From Myotis daubentonii (Eukaryota; Chordata; Mammalia; Chiroptera; Vespertilionidae), in NCBI RefSeq assembly GCF_963259705.1, contig NC_081840.1, positions 115,309,074-115,373,073 on the forward strand: a stretch of DNA of 64,000 bases, given 5' to 3'. Made by a program: the position numbers and the translations under genes. Positions 10,351 to 20,112 of the stretch are shown piece after piece. Within the stretch, counting starts at the first letter, position 1. Each line of letters starts with the position of its first letter. The notes under the pieces are model-generated. The model ran no database searches. It was given only the letters and a program-made list of their open reading frames with translations, and had not been told where the DNA came from.

Positions 10351-11492
10351 GGTAGAATGTGTGACAGATGTGTATCTACATCCAGGTGCAGGGGATCTCT
10401 CTACCTCGAGCTGCCCGTCTTTTGGAAGGGACTTTGTCTCAGCTGGGGACCCTCTTTTTGTTATTACGAAGGTCCTCAGCACACTCCCTGACCACTGGTG
10501 TGTTATTAGGGAGAACTGGAGAGATGGGTTTTTGTACTGCCTGAGATCTCTGCTCACAGCCTTAGCAATGAATGGCAGATCAGGGAATCTGGGTTAAGTG
10601 CTTCAGCCCACAGAGAGCACTGAGGGTGTGTGTATGCAATGTGTTCCTGTAAAAGAACAAAGTTTCTCCCTTGTCTTGGGACTTGGCTTTTGCTCTGGAC
10701 TCAGGAACAGCAGAGTTCTATTTATTTGCAAAAAGGTTTGTTGTCGGAGGAATTAATGGGCCAGATTTCCCAGACATGAGTGGGAATGAGGTGGAGGTTC
10801 TTGGGGTGCCACTGAAATAAGCCTTTTCAGAAGCTCCAATGGGAGGATGGGATGTGGAAAATTTTATTGGCATGAACCTACATTCCTTAGTTGCAAATGT
10901 CCCATTTTCCTCAAGCCAGTTCTGGAAAAGGGGCAGCTGGGAGTCCAGCAAAGCTAGAAGGAGGGCCAATGTGCAGAGTTTCCGTTCCATGTTGCAACCA
11001 GGTGTGGTTCAGCAGCCAAGCTAATTAAGATTAGTCCATGTGTGGAGTCCGACATGGCTGTGCACCATATGGGCACAGGGGAGAGCACCCCCTGCCTCAG
11101 GAGTCCCAAGAGGGAGAAGAGAGAGAGAGAGAGAGAGCTTCCATTGTTTAGAAATTTAAATATTCATGTTTCTCGAGCTTGCAGTGGCCATGCCCATTCT
11201 GGCCACTGACTAGCTGGAAGGTGTGATTGACAGGCAAGCAGGTAGGGACCTGGAAGAACAGGAAAAAGGCCTCTTTTTTCCTTTACCGTGGCCTTCCACA
11301 ATTTATGAGAAGCAACTGGCAATTAAACCCCAAGATCGTTGGCTCCTCTGACAGGACAAGCTACTCTCAAGGCTATACTCTGGCATCCCCTTCCTCTCTG
11401 CTGTTTTCACAACTCAGGGAAAATTTGCACCAAGGAGTCTCTAGTTCCCTTCTCCACTCCCCTTCAAACAAACCTCTTTTGAACTCTTCATA
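10351..11492. other. No gene recognised; short (GA)n at 11116-11138
   Basis: A minus-strand ORF at 10718-10990 begins with a hydrophobic stretch like a signal peptide, but I cannot match it to a family. Otherwise nothing is recognised up to the ERV2 target site. Confidence 0.4.
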
Positions 11493-11498
11493 ACTTCT

Positions 11499-12272
11499 TG
11501 CCGGGAGCCGGTCCATCCTTGCTGTTTCAAGGGACCTGGCATATATGGCATACGGTTCTTAATATGTTTGCTCACCTTCTTGGCGTTGTGTTTTAACCAA
11601 GGTCACCAGGTAGGGATTTTCCCCTGACGTTAGGGAGGGAATAAAACCCCTCAACTAAGTGCCAGGCAGGTAATTAATCCCTTTAACTACGAACAATCAT
11701 GCTTAAACTACATAATCTTTTCTCCCTGGAATGGAGATAAGAAACGCCCTAACCTTTGTAATAGAGATTGATAGGATTGAGTCAACTGGTATAAATACAG
11801 TTGTAACAAGACAGAAACACTCAGAACTCAGAACACAGAACTAAGGACACAGGGCTTGGAAGACAGAACTCAGAAGAGAGCCAAGAACACAGAACCTACA
11901 AAGAACGTTCTCTAGAGACAGAAGAACTTCGCTGGCGAGAGCATGCCGGAGGATCCTGGACAGGGACTGGCCTGGGAGCCTGGAGGCGGAGCCTGGCGAG
12001 AGAGCATGGCAGGGGATCCTGGACTGAACCTGACTGCGGAGATTGGCAGGAGAGCCTGACTGGAACCTGGTGACTGAGCCTGGCTGGAGAGCCTGGACGG
12101 AACCTGGCTGGAGATCCTAAGCAGAGCCTCTCTGGAGATCAAGACCAGAACTTGGCTGGAGATCCTGGCTAGGCTGCTGATCAACTGAACGCTGTCTCCG
12201 TGTCATTCCTTCTTCGCCGACTCCGTCCACACCTTTGGGGACCCCTGGACCTGCTGGGGTTGGACCCCGGCA
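11499..12272 (+). repeat. ERV2 5' LTR
   Basis: Begins TGCCGGG and ends CCCGGCA, a 7-bp inverted terminal repeat. A TATA box (TATAAATA) lies at 11790-11797, so U3 is about 290-320 bp. The part after 11930 is built of degenerate 'ctggagagcctgg/ctggagatcctgg' units. I see no AATAAA downstream of the TATA box; the only one, at 11640, lies upstream. Confidence 0.93.
11790..11797 (+). promoter_or_regulatory. TATA box of the 5' LTR
   Basis: TATAAATA in U3, repeated in the 3' LTR at 13311-13318. Transcription would start about 25-30 bases downstream, in the A-rich stretch with repeated 'cagaac' words. Confidence 0.75.
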
Positions 12273-12274
12273 TC

Positions 12275-12290
12275 TGGCGCCCGAACAGGG
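12275..12290 (+). promoter_or_regulatory. Primer binding site, lysine-tRNA type
   Basis: TGGCGCCCGAACAGGG starts two bases after the 5' LTR. This is the established primer-site sequence pairing with the 3' end of tRNA-Lys3, as used by lentiviruses and several betaretroviruses. It is intact. Confidence 0.92.
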
Positions 12291-12505
12291 TTCCCCTAGG
12301 TAAGCGCCCCGCACTCGGGACGGATAGGACTCCACCATAGGAAGAGGGTGGATAGTCTTCGCCGACTCCGTCCACACCTTTGGGAACCCCTGGAACAGGA
12401 TTCCCCTAGGTAAGCCCCACGCCCCATTGAGAAGCCCCACACTCGGGACGGATAGGACTCCACCAGGGTGCTACAGACCCCCCTATAGAGGATAGGGTAA
12501 GAAGG
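12291..12505 (+). repeat. Duplicated ERV2 leader with two splice-donor-like sites
   Basis: The stretch at about 12215-12350 (end of U5, primer-site end, leader) recurs in shortened form at about 12358-12465. Shared words are 'cgccgactccgtccacacct', 'cccctaggtaag' and 'actcgggacggataggactc'. Each copy holds CCTAGGTAAGC, a good splice-donor match (near 12297 and 12407). The second copy lacks the LTR end and the core of the primer site. Confidence 0.8.
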
Positions 12506-12521
12506 TGGATAGTACAGAACT

Positions 12522-12693
12522 TAGATTGAGAAGATGTGCCATACTGAGTCCAAAGAAAGAAGACTCTGTATTGATTCTTAGATTGAGAAGATGTGCCATA
12601 CTGAGTCCAAAGAAAGAAGACTCTGTATTGATCTTTAGATTAAGAAGATGTGCCATACTGAGTCTAAAGAAAAAAGACTCTGTATTGATCTTT
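12522..12693 (+). repeat. Three tandem 57-bp repeats carrying the gag start
   Basis: Units begin near 12522, 12579 and 12636. Units 1 and 2 are nearly identical and unit 3 has a few changes. Each contains ATG TGC CAT ACT GAG TCC AAA..., reading MCHTESKE. In units 1 and 2 the frame stops after 15 codons (ATT GAT TCT TAG or equivalent), while unit 3 runs on into the gag-like frame. In another frame the array is open as a 19-residue repeat. Confidence 0.85.
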
Positions 12694-12920
12694 TAACATA
12701 TGTGCTTGCTAGCAGAAGAATTAAGGTTACTCCCAGTCAGACAGAACGTTTTATACAAGAAGTATGTCCATGCTTTCCTGAGGAAGGAAAGGTAAATGTA
12801 ATGGCATGGGAGAAGGTAGGCCCAAGGAGCCTTATCCTTAACCCCACTGCAGCCTTTCTACCCTGGGAAAGTGCAGGATTGGCAAGCTCTCCCTGGGATG
12901 ATAGATCAGGACTCAGGTAA
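12648..12920 (+). pseudogene. gag matrix stub of the ERV2 element
   Basis: A 90-codon frame starting in the third 57-bp repeat. Residues about 20-55 resemble the N-terminal matrix domain of betaretroviral and IAP Gag, most clearly 'EVCPCFPEEG' followed by 'WEKVG'. Similarity fades after the matrix segment and the frame closes at 12920. Residue 2 is Cys, so the usual N-myristoylation glycine is absent. It lacks capsid, nucleocapsid and everything downstream, and cannot make a particle. It may be retained because the gag start often holds packaging signals (inference). Confidence 0.75.
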
Positions 12921-12999
12921 TAGCGGAAAGCGCCAATCCTACTCTTAAAATGGATATAAGAGAGCATTTCAGGTTTTTCTTTTTAATGCCTGCTTTTAA

Positions 13000-13018
13000 A
13001 AAATAAAAAAGGGGGAAT
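13000..13018 (+). promoter_or_regulatory. Polypurine tract
   Basis: 'aaaaataaaaaagggggaa' directly before the 3' LTR (TG at 13020) is a standard plus-strand primer for retroviral DNA synthesis. Confidence 0.88.
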
Positions 13019-13019
13019 T

Positions 13020-13793
13020 TGCCGGGAGCCGGTCCATCCTTGCTGTTTCAAGGGACCTGGCATATATGGCATACGGTTCTTAATATGTTTGCTCACCTTC
13101 TTGGCGTTGTGTTTTAACCAAGGTCACCAGGTAGGGATTTTCCCCTGACGTTAGGGAGGGAATAAAACCCCTCAACTAAGTGCCAGGCAGGTAATTAATC
13201 CCTTTAACTACGAACAATCATGCTTAAACTACATAATCTTTTCTCCCTGGAATGGAGATAAGAAACGCCCTAACCTTTGTAATAGAGATTGATAGGATTG
13301 AGTCAACTGGTATAAATACAGTTGTAACAAGACAGAAACACTCAGAACTCAGAACACAGAACTAAGGACACAGGGCTTGGAAGACAGAACTCAGAAGAGA
13401 GCCAAGAACACAGAACCTACAAAGAACGTTCTCTAGAGACAGAAGAACTTCGCTGGCGAGAGCATGCCGGAGGATCCTGGACAGGGACTGGCCTGGGAGC
13501 CTGGAGGCGGAGCCTGGCGAGAGAGCATGGCAGGGGATCCTGGACTGAACCTGACTGCGGAGATTGGCAGGAGAGCCTGACTGGAACCTGGTGACTGAGC
13601 CTGGCTGGAGAGCCTGGACGGAACCTGGCTGGAGATCCTAAGCAGAGCCTCTCTGGAGATCAAGACCAGAACTTGGCTGGAGATCCTGGCTAGGCTGCTG
13701 ATCAACTGAACGCTGTCTCCGTGTCATTCCTTCTTCGCCGACTCCGTCCACACCTTTGGGGACCCCTGGACCTGCTGGGGTTGGACCCCGGCA
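13020..13793 (+). repeat. ERV2 3' LTR
   Basis: 774 bp at a fixed offset of 1521 bases from the 5' LTR. I compared the copies row by row and saw no difference. It carries the same TATA box (13311-13318) and ends ...CCCGGCA before the right 'acttct' duplication. Confidence 0.93.
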
Positions 13794-13799
13794 ACTTCT

Positions 13800-14159
13800 G
13801 CTCTAGGCATGTTTTACAGCTTAATCTGCCAGACTGTCTCCTGTAAAGCAAAGAAACTAACTTTTCAAGACAACCTGGCATCTGCTCAACTTCAATATAA
13901 ATCCTCCTCCTTTTCTTGTCACCTAGCAACAGCAACCGTAACTCTTTAAAAGTGGAAGCCGCTCTTTGTTCCCTGCCCTATATTGACTAGCAATACTTGT
14001 TCCTTTCCTCTCCTGGAAAGCAAAATGAACTTCCTCTTTGCATCTCTTCTTTTAGTTGTAATTTTCTTCACAGCCCTTGTCATTGGCCAAACCCTAACAG
14101 TACCTTCCATGTCACTCAGACCTTTACTGGGCATGGCTCTAAATTGCCTTTGTCTAGTC
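13800..14159. other. Flank of the ERV2 element, no confirmed gene
   Basis: A plus-strand frame from the ATG near 14025 starts with a hydrophobic, signal-peptide-like run (MNFLFASLLLVVIFFTALV), preceded by 'caatataaatcc' near 13890. It ends inside the hAT at 14160. I do not recognise it and give it no function. Confidence 0.35.
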
Positions 14160-14381
14160 CAGTGGTTCTCAACCTTGGTTGCACATTAGAATCACCTGGG
14201 AATCTTTTTAAAATCCTGATTTCTGGGCCTCATCCTCCAGAAATTCTGTTTCTTTCTTATGGGGTGGGGCCACAACATTAGTAACAAAGAAACAGAATTT
14301 CCGGAGGATGAGGCCCAGAAATCAGGATTTTAAAAAGATTCCCAGGTGATTCTAATGTGCAGCCAAGGCTGAGAACCACTG
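14160..14381. mobile_element. Fold-back hAT (MER5/Charlie-like) with exact target duplication
   Basis: The exact 8-bp duplication 'gtctagtc' flanks it (14152-14159, 14382-14389). The element is almost a pure inverted repeat: ~100-bp arms (CAGTGGTTCTCAACCTTGG... and its complement) with only a few mismatches around a short centre at 14258-14285. The arm resembles the 5' part of MER5-like hAT elements. Confidence 0.87.
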
Positions 14382-14549
14382 GTCTAGTCCCTTCCTCCAT
14401 CAATCAGTAGGGACAGACTTGGAGAATGTTAAATGCAGCTTTTTGGCAAAGCTGTATAAATACCTATATTATTTGGTCTCCCCTTTCACTCCTTTCCTGT
14501 TAAATAATAACCAGGTTATTACAATGGCATCAGGTTCACGGAAACCTTA

Positions 14550-14786
14550 CCTTTTTTTTTTTTTTTTAAATATATTTTATTGATTTTTTACAGAGAGGAA
14601 AGGAGAAAGAGAGGGATAGAGAGGTAGAAACATCGATGAGAGAGAAACATCTATTCAGCTGCCTCCTGCACACTCCCCACTGGCGATGCGCCCGCAACCA
14701 AGGTACATGCCCTTAACAGGAATTGAACCTGGGACCCTACAGTCTGCAGGCCGATGCTCTATCCACTGAGCCAAACTGATCAGGGC
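14550..14786 (-). mobile_element. Ves SINE
   Basis: 13-bp duplication 'cacggaaacctta' at 14537-14549 and 14787-14799. A long T-run (A-tail on the minus strand) at the left end suggests limited decay. Confidence 0.92.
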
Positions 14787-14799
14787 CACGGAAACCTTA

Positions 14800-15434
14800 A
14801 CTGTGAAGCCCGTCCTATCTCTCAACAATGAAGTAAATAAAGCATTCCTTCCTCAAGGTTCTGCTACACCTGGAGCCCTGCTACATGGAGGCCACAGGAG
14901 GAAGGAGGGAGCCACAGACTGCTCAGGATTCTTGCTCTAACTCATAGAGTAACCGTTTATTCAGTCTTGGTCTATGTAGGGCATGGAGGAAGGTTTGGCT
15001 TCACTTTTAAGTCTTCCTTGAGGCTCATTATAGGTTGTTGAAAGTCTCTGGGGATGTGCTTTCCCCCCATTTGACCTTGGCGTTGCTGTTTGCTATTGAT
15101 AAGGTTTTGGGAAAATGGTGTAATTTAACCAAGGTTATCGGTTTTACTTTCCTGGTGCTTCTTTAATTAGGCTGCTGACACCAAGAAATTCAGGTTTTGA
15201 CATTCAGAACAAGGGTAAGAACTGTAGTTAGGTCCAAACTTTGAATCACTGAAGACCTAGGTAACTTTCCTGTACCCAATTAGCATTTAAATTAGAATTT
15301 ATCAACTTGGCTCTGCATGCAGAATTTTCTGTTCCTTTACCTTTTCCAAACAGGAACCACTGGCATGAGGGGTTATCAGTATATTAAGAAAAAAGTATAG
15401 TTAGTAATAAAATACATTCCTCTTCTTATCTTGT
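14800..15434. other. No gene or named repeat recognised
   Basis: Short ORFs only. Probably diverged repeat or unique DNA. Confidence 0.4.
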
Positions 15435-15710
15435 TTGTTCTTTTTTTTTTTTTTTAAATTCTTTACTGTTGAAAGTGTTACATATGTCTCCTTTTCCCCC
15501 ATTGACCTCTCCCAGCCTGCTCCTGCCTCCCAGCCCAGACCCTCACCCCGCTATTATCTGTGTCCACTGGTTATGCTTATATGCATGCATATAAATCTTT
15601 TGGTTGATCTCTTACCCCACCCCTACCCCCACCCCCACTTTCTCCTGCCTTCCCTCTGAGGTTTGATGGTCTGTTCAATGCTTCTATGTCTCTTAATCCC
15701 CATATAATGT
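15435..15710 (-). mobile_element. L1 3' end, 5'-truncated
   Basis: T-run at 15439-15453 then the L1 3' UTR pattern ('gtgttacatatgtctccttt', 'ggttatgcttatatgcatgc'). It breaks off before any ORF2 coding sequence. I could not define a target duplication. Confidence 0.85.
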
Positions 15711-16667
15711 ATTTTTTTCTGAGCCAAGGGGTCCTCCTTCTCTTCTCAATTCCAGGATAGTCACCTAATCATTCCTTAGGCTATATTTATGGTGCAGCTG
15801 ATACCCTTTGATTCATTATGCGGAGGACAGTTGTATTGTTCTGAGGATGGCTACATCTACCCAGGTGTATCCTTTTTGGGTAATTATGGCCATTTCCTTA
15901 CTGCATTCTTGAGGTTTCCATCTCTGTGGCTTTCAGAGGCATTGTACCCAAAATACCTGGTGAGCCTGGAGGGTGGCCTGGAGCCCCCTGGGAGACAAAA
16001 GGAGAGACCACCCTCACTGCAGGTACACCCCTCTGCCCTTACTTGGTGAAACCTCAGAGACTGAACTGATCCTCTTCTATGTTTGTGAGGGAGAGGGTGG
16101 TTCTGATTAAACTACTGGATTCTTACAGACCATGTAATAAACTGGATGCTCCAGAAAGATGTATCAAATACTCTGTTCTGCATGCTCCCTCCACAGAAGT
16201 GGGGCAGAGCTCAGGCTGTTCATCCTCCAGTTTGAGAAGCATGTAGTGATGTAGTACTTGGACTTAATCAGAACAACTAATGGAAAAACGACTGTGGTTT
16301 CAAAGGGAAAGGCTGCGAATCCTAAGCTCCCAGAGGAGGAGGCACTCCACACCACGCAGGGCCACAGAGGGAAGCGCCAGGGCCAGTCAGAAGCTGGAGA
16401 AAACAGATTTTCCTTCCTTTTCCTCCCTCTGAGATATCTCCTCAGGGAGCCCGAGGAAACCAAACTCCCATCAGCGTGGACATAGTCCCACATGCTACTG
16501 AAGCTGGACACCTCACGGGCAAGTCCTCAGGAGCCCGAGCTCCTGTCAGTGTGGCGGTGGCCCCACGATCTCCGGGAGCTGTGGAGGCCCCTCTCCAGAC
16601 AGACACAGTCTCTCTTAAGAACAGAGAAGCCCTAACTAACCTGTGCCGTGCTCAGCATGGCCAGGGG
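15711..16667. other. No gene recognised
   Basis: Several overlapping short ORFs on both strands (for example 15789-16049 and 16164-16511) without recognisable domains. Confidence 0.4.
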
Positions 16668-17165
16668 TGTACCTGAAGTGGGGAGTTGGGCGGGGGGGGG
16701 GGGGGGGGGGGAGGGGGGCGGTCGGTGAAGGATTAAAAAAGACAGGCAAGAGAATAAATCTGGGGCTAGGTGGGACGCCGCTCTCGGATGGAGAGACAGT
16801 GCCACAGCCTGCAAGCCGAGTCTTTATTTTATAGCCAGATTCCACCAGGCAAAATAAGGGCGTGGTCAAGATGTTGACAATATTCTCGCGGGCTTCGAAT
16901 CTACTCAATTACATGCACTTGAACTCTATCAAGCTTTGTTTTGGCAGCACTTGCTGCACCTCCTGCAGCTCACCTCACTTAGCCACCTGGGACCACAGGT
17001 TCGGACCATAAAATCAAGCTTCCACGTGTAGCCTTTGGCTATCATTGTGCTGGGAGAGCTTTGCCCTCCAAACTGGGAGTTGCACATGGCTTTGCCACTA
17101 GAGGACAGTGCCCTCTCATTAGTCCGAGGCTTGAACCTGTCCAAACGCTGTGGCCGCTTTCCACA
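16668..17165 (-). mobile_element. Possible solo LTR of an ERV
   Basis: On the minus strand it starts TGTGGAAAGCGG, has AATAAAGACTCGGC-type polyadenylation sequence near 16825 and can end in CA at 16668, the order of U3, R and U5. No matching target duplication was seen and a SINE abuts the right end, so the boundaries are tentative. It contains a poly-G run at about 16692-16715. Confidence 0.45.
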
Positions 17166-17400
17166 CTAACTAGTTTGGCTCAGTGGATAGAGCGTCAGCC
17201 TGTGAGCTGAAGGGTTCTAGGTTCGATTCCAATCAAGGGCACATGCCTGGGTTTTGGGCTTGATCCCCAGTAAGGGGCTTGCAGGAGGCAGCCAGTCAAT
17301 GATTCTCTCTCATCATTGATGTTTCTATCTCTCAATCCCTCTCCCTTTCTCTCTGAAATCAATAAAAATATATTCAAAAAACAAAATAAAAACAAAACAG
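17166..17400 (+). mobile_element. Ves SINE
   Basis: Head 'ctaactagtttggctcagtgg', A box 'ggctcagtggatagagcgtc', B box 'ggttcgattcc', then the pyrimidine-rich block and an A-rich tail with several interruptions (17380-17400). Confidence 0.88.
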
Positions 17401-17599
17401 AGAAAATAATTGAACCCAGCTCAGCACAGGTGATAGGAAGCTTAACAATAACTACCATATTAGAACTTTTCCTTCACCAAGCACTTTATAGATATCTTAA
17501 AAATGACATACCCATAAAGTATAAAGCCTGACCTCCCCCCCTCCCCCCCTCCCCCCAATATCCTACTTAGGAATAGATGGAAAAAAGATCTTGGAGTGG

Positions 17600-17707
17600 T
17601 TGTGAATGGTATTTTTTTCATATTCATTCATCTATCCTATGCCTTTTGATTGGAGCATCTAATCCATTTACATTTAGGGTTATTATTGATAGGTACTTAT
17701 TTACTGT
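17600..17707 (-). mobile_element. L1 fragment around the ORF2 start
   Basis: 'ccttttgattggagcatcta' through 'attgataggtacttatttac' matches the ORF2 start of the L1 at 4380-4480. The Helitron 3' end begins immediately to its right. A C-rich run (ctcccccc repeats) at 17534-17558 precedes the fragment. Confidence 0.7.
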
Positions 17708-17986
17708 CATTTAAATTCTGTACCAGTGACCTGGTGCATGGATTCGTGCACATTGAAAGGAAATTGGGAGCCTGCGCCTGTGTGCTTGGGGAGTTTTCAC
17801 GTCCCTATGAGCCTCCGGGAAGTTGTGTGGGGAGTCTGTCCTCATCCCTGCAGCTTCCTGAAAAAATATTTCCAAATGTCCCTTCTGCGGCCAGGGTCAC
17901 ACCTTGCCAGCTGGGAGGTCCCCAGTGGGTGCCTTGGGCCATGCTGGATGCTTTCCACCCCTCAGATCCCGATAAGAGACGCTCTG

Positions 17987-18205
17987 GCCCTAACTGGTTT
18001 AGCTCAGTGGATAGAGCATCAGCTTGTGGACCGAAAGGTCCCAGATTCAATTCCAGTCAAGGGCATGTACCTTGGTTGCGGGCATATCCCCAGTGGGGGA
18101 TGTGCAGGAGACAGCTGATCGATGTTTCTCTCTCATTGATGTTTCTAACTCTCTATCTCTCTCCTTTCCTCTCTGTAAAAAATCAATAAAATACATTTTT
18201 AAAAA
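17987..18205 (+). mobile_element. Ves SINE inside Helitron 1
   Basis: Flanked by 'aagagacgctctg' (17974-17986) and 'aagagacgttctg' (18206-18218), a 13-bp duplication with one difference. It dates after the Helitron. Confidence 0.92.
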
Positions 18206-18343
18206 AAGAGACGTTCTGAGGTGAACAATACAAAGTTGGGGATCTTAACCCCACCCTTCAGATCCATCTCTCTGACTTTTACCCCAATTGTCAGTCACCA
18301 CCTTGTGGCCACTTTTATATTGCTGCTTTCCTCTGTAGCTCCT

Positions 18344-19900
18344 GGGCAATTGGTAAGGGATGAGATTTGATCTTGATGCCTGAGGCAGAGTTCCAGGAGT
18401 CCAGTGGCGATATCAGGCTTGTCCCAGTTACTCCGAGTGTCCTGCTATGAAAGTTGTGGTATCCACGTCCTGTGTGGCTTGGGTTCGGGACCTGGAGAAG
18501 GGCTACGCACAAATGACAAGACTAGATAAGAAATATGAATTTGGGAACAAGGAGCCAGGCGGAGAGCCCAACTCTAGTGGGAGGGCTTCACTGGTGCTCA
18601 GGCCCTGCCAACCTTTTATTCAATTTTAGATACACATATTGCCCTTAGGCAGGCAATTCCAGTAGCAGACAGACTATCTTAAAGGTCAGTAAATAATAGT
18701 AAAGATTTACTTTGAGACTATTAGGTCAGTAAATTGCTTGAGCCACCATTGTCTTGACTAAACAATTGGTGCATAGCTTTGGCCCTTGCCAGAGCTCAAG
18801 GTCCATCAGCATTCTGGGTTCCTTGCTTACACTTTCCTGATAGTGTAGACAATGGGTAGCTTCCAGCATCCCGCTTCATCTATTCCCTGGAGATTGTACC
18901 TGTAGGCTTCTGCGATATGTGCCTCATGGCAACTTCTGGCTGAGCTGTGGGCGTCCTCAGGGTGGGTACCAACACTGCCAGGGGTCTGTCTGCGGGAGCT
19001 GCCATTCGTGGGCCCACTTGCCTGTAGGAGCCACTGGGGATCCATGGGGAACATGGGAGCCTGGATGCTGGCCAGGCCTGGGAAGGGTGCATGGGAGACC
19101 CGCTTGTCGGATTGGGATTTTCTCACTTTTTCCAGGACTCTCTCCAGAGGTGGGGTCTGGTACGGCTTGGAAGTGGCAGCTGGGGGTGCTAGGAAGGAAG
19201 AAAGAAGAGGCCGATGGTGGTCCTGGATAAGGCGTTCTTAGTATTTCAGTTCTGCATCCAAAGGAACACGGCAATAGCTAAGGGGTGGAACGTTGCCCTG
19301 ATGCCCGAGGGGGAGTTTCAGGGGGCCGGCGTGGGTATCAAGGTCATCCCGGTCACGTGCGAATGTTCCATGCTGCATTTGTTCGCAGATTGTACCTGCA
19401 GATTGTACCTGTATAGGAGGTGATTTTTCCACACAACTCCCAGCCCAAGTGTGGGGCTGCCTGAACCAAACAGGTCAGGTCAGCACCTGCTGGTGCCCCT
19501 CCGCCCACTGGAGCCAACCAGAGCTCTGCAGGGATCCAAGAGCAGGTATTCGGTGCCAGGACACTGACCTTTCCAGGAGATGGGACTGGGGCTGGGTAGT
19601 AGGTGGAAGTTGTGAAGGCTCGCCCGTGGATATGTGTGGGTGTCGGTCATTGGGCTAGACTTCACCGGTGCTCACTCTCAAGATGGGGGCTGCCCAGGCA
19701 GTATGTGTGTGAAGCGCCTCTGTGGGTTTTTCCCGAGCCCGCATCTGGAGACCCAGAGGGCAATAGGTAAGGGGTACGGTGCAGCTGCAGGGTCTGAAGA
19801 GAGAGTTCCAGGGGCAGGCAGCAGCTGATCCGTGGTCATTCTGGCTACACCCCCACCACCCAGGCGTCGGGACTGCAGTCTGTTCGCTGGAGATTGCACC
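18344..19900. repeat. Degenerate ~420-505-bp tandem array inside Helitron 1
   Basis: The word gggcaatNggtaagggg recurs at 18344, 18849, 19270 and 19758 (spacings 505, 421, 488). Each is followed by a 'gagttccagg'-like word 15-45 bases on. 'ggagattgyacctg' also recurs near 18889, 19387 and 19889. No coding function is seen. Confidence 0.55.
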
Positions 19901-20112
19901 TGCTGGAGGTGGGAGAGACTCATGCACCACAGCTGTGCTTGCTAGCCATGAGCCTGGCTTCTGGTTGAGCAGCGCTCCTGCTATGGGAGTGCACTGGCCA
20001 CCAGGGGGCAGCTCCTGTGTTGAGCGTCTGCCCCCTGGTGGTCAGTGTGCATCATAGTGACTGGTTGTTCTGGTCATTCCGCTGTAACTCTTGCTAGGCT
20101 TTTATATATATA

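Larger units (their letters stand above)
11499..13793 (+). mobile_element. Non-autonomous betaretrovirus-like (ERV2) LTR element, apparently young
   Basis: A 2295-bp element flanked by the exact 6-bp duplication 'acttct' (11493-11498, 13794-13799), the length typical of class II (ERV2) integrations. Two 774-bp LTRs enclose only ~747 bp: primer site, leader with two splice-donor-like sites, three 57-bp repeats, a stub of gag matrix and a polypurine tract. Protease, polymerase and envelope are absent. The plan is like that of mouse ETn, which moves with proteins made elsewhere. By eye the LTRs show no mismatch, so integration looks recent. Confidence 0.93.
17726..20112 (-). mobile_element. Non-autonomous Helitron, ~2.4 kb (chain member 1)
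   Basis: The left end is a slightly decayed Helitron 3' end on the minus strand (agtgacctggtgcatggattcgtgcacattg region, lacking an exact CTAG). The right end near 20040-20112 matches the 5' part of the Helitron at 37888-38154 ('gtgcatcatagtgactggtt', then ttttatatata). It holds a Ves SINE and a degenerate internal tandem array but no Rep or helicase. The 5' TC is not preserved. Confidence 0.65.

Noticed and set aside
10718..10990. Minus-strand ORF with a signal-peptide-like start
   Set aside because: The hydrophobic start and an NGT glycosylation sequon are suggestive, but there is no family match, splice context or repeat logic. Kept only as part of an unassigned stretch.
12522..12693. Regular 57-bp repeats as a CRISPR-like array
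   Set aside because: They are contiguous tandem units without spacers, inside an LTR element of a mammalian genome.
13983..14189. Plus-strand ORF with a signal-peptide-like start next to the ERV2 element
   Set aside because: It ends inside the hAT at 14160 and I recognise no homolog. It could be a first exon, but nothing else supports that.
17166..18040. tRNA-like sequences (A and B boxes) as tRNA genes
   Set aside because: They are the heads of Ves SINEs, each followed by a SINE body and A-tail. The same applies at every other SINE in the window.
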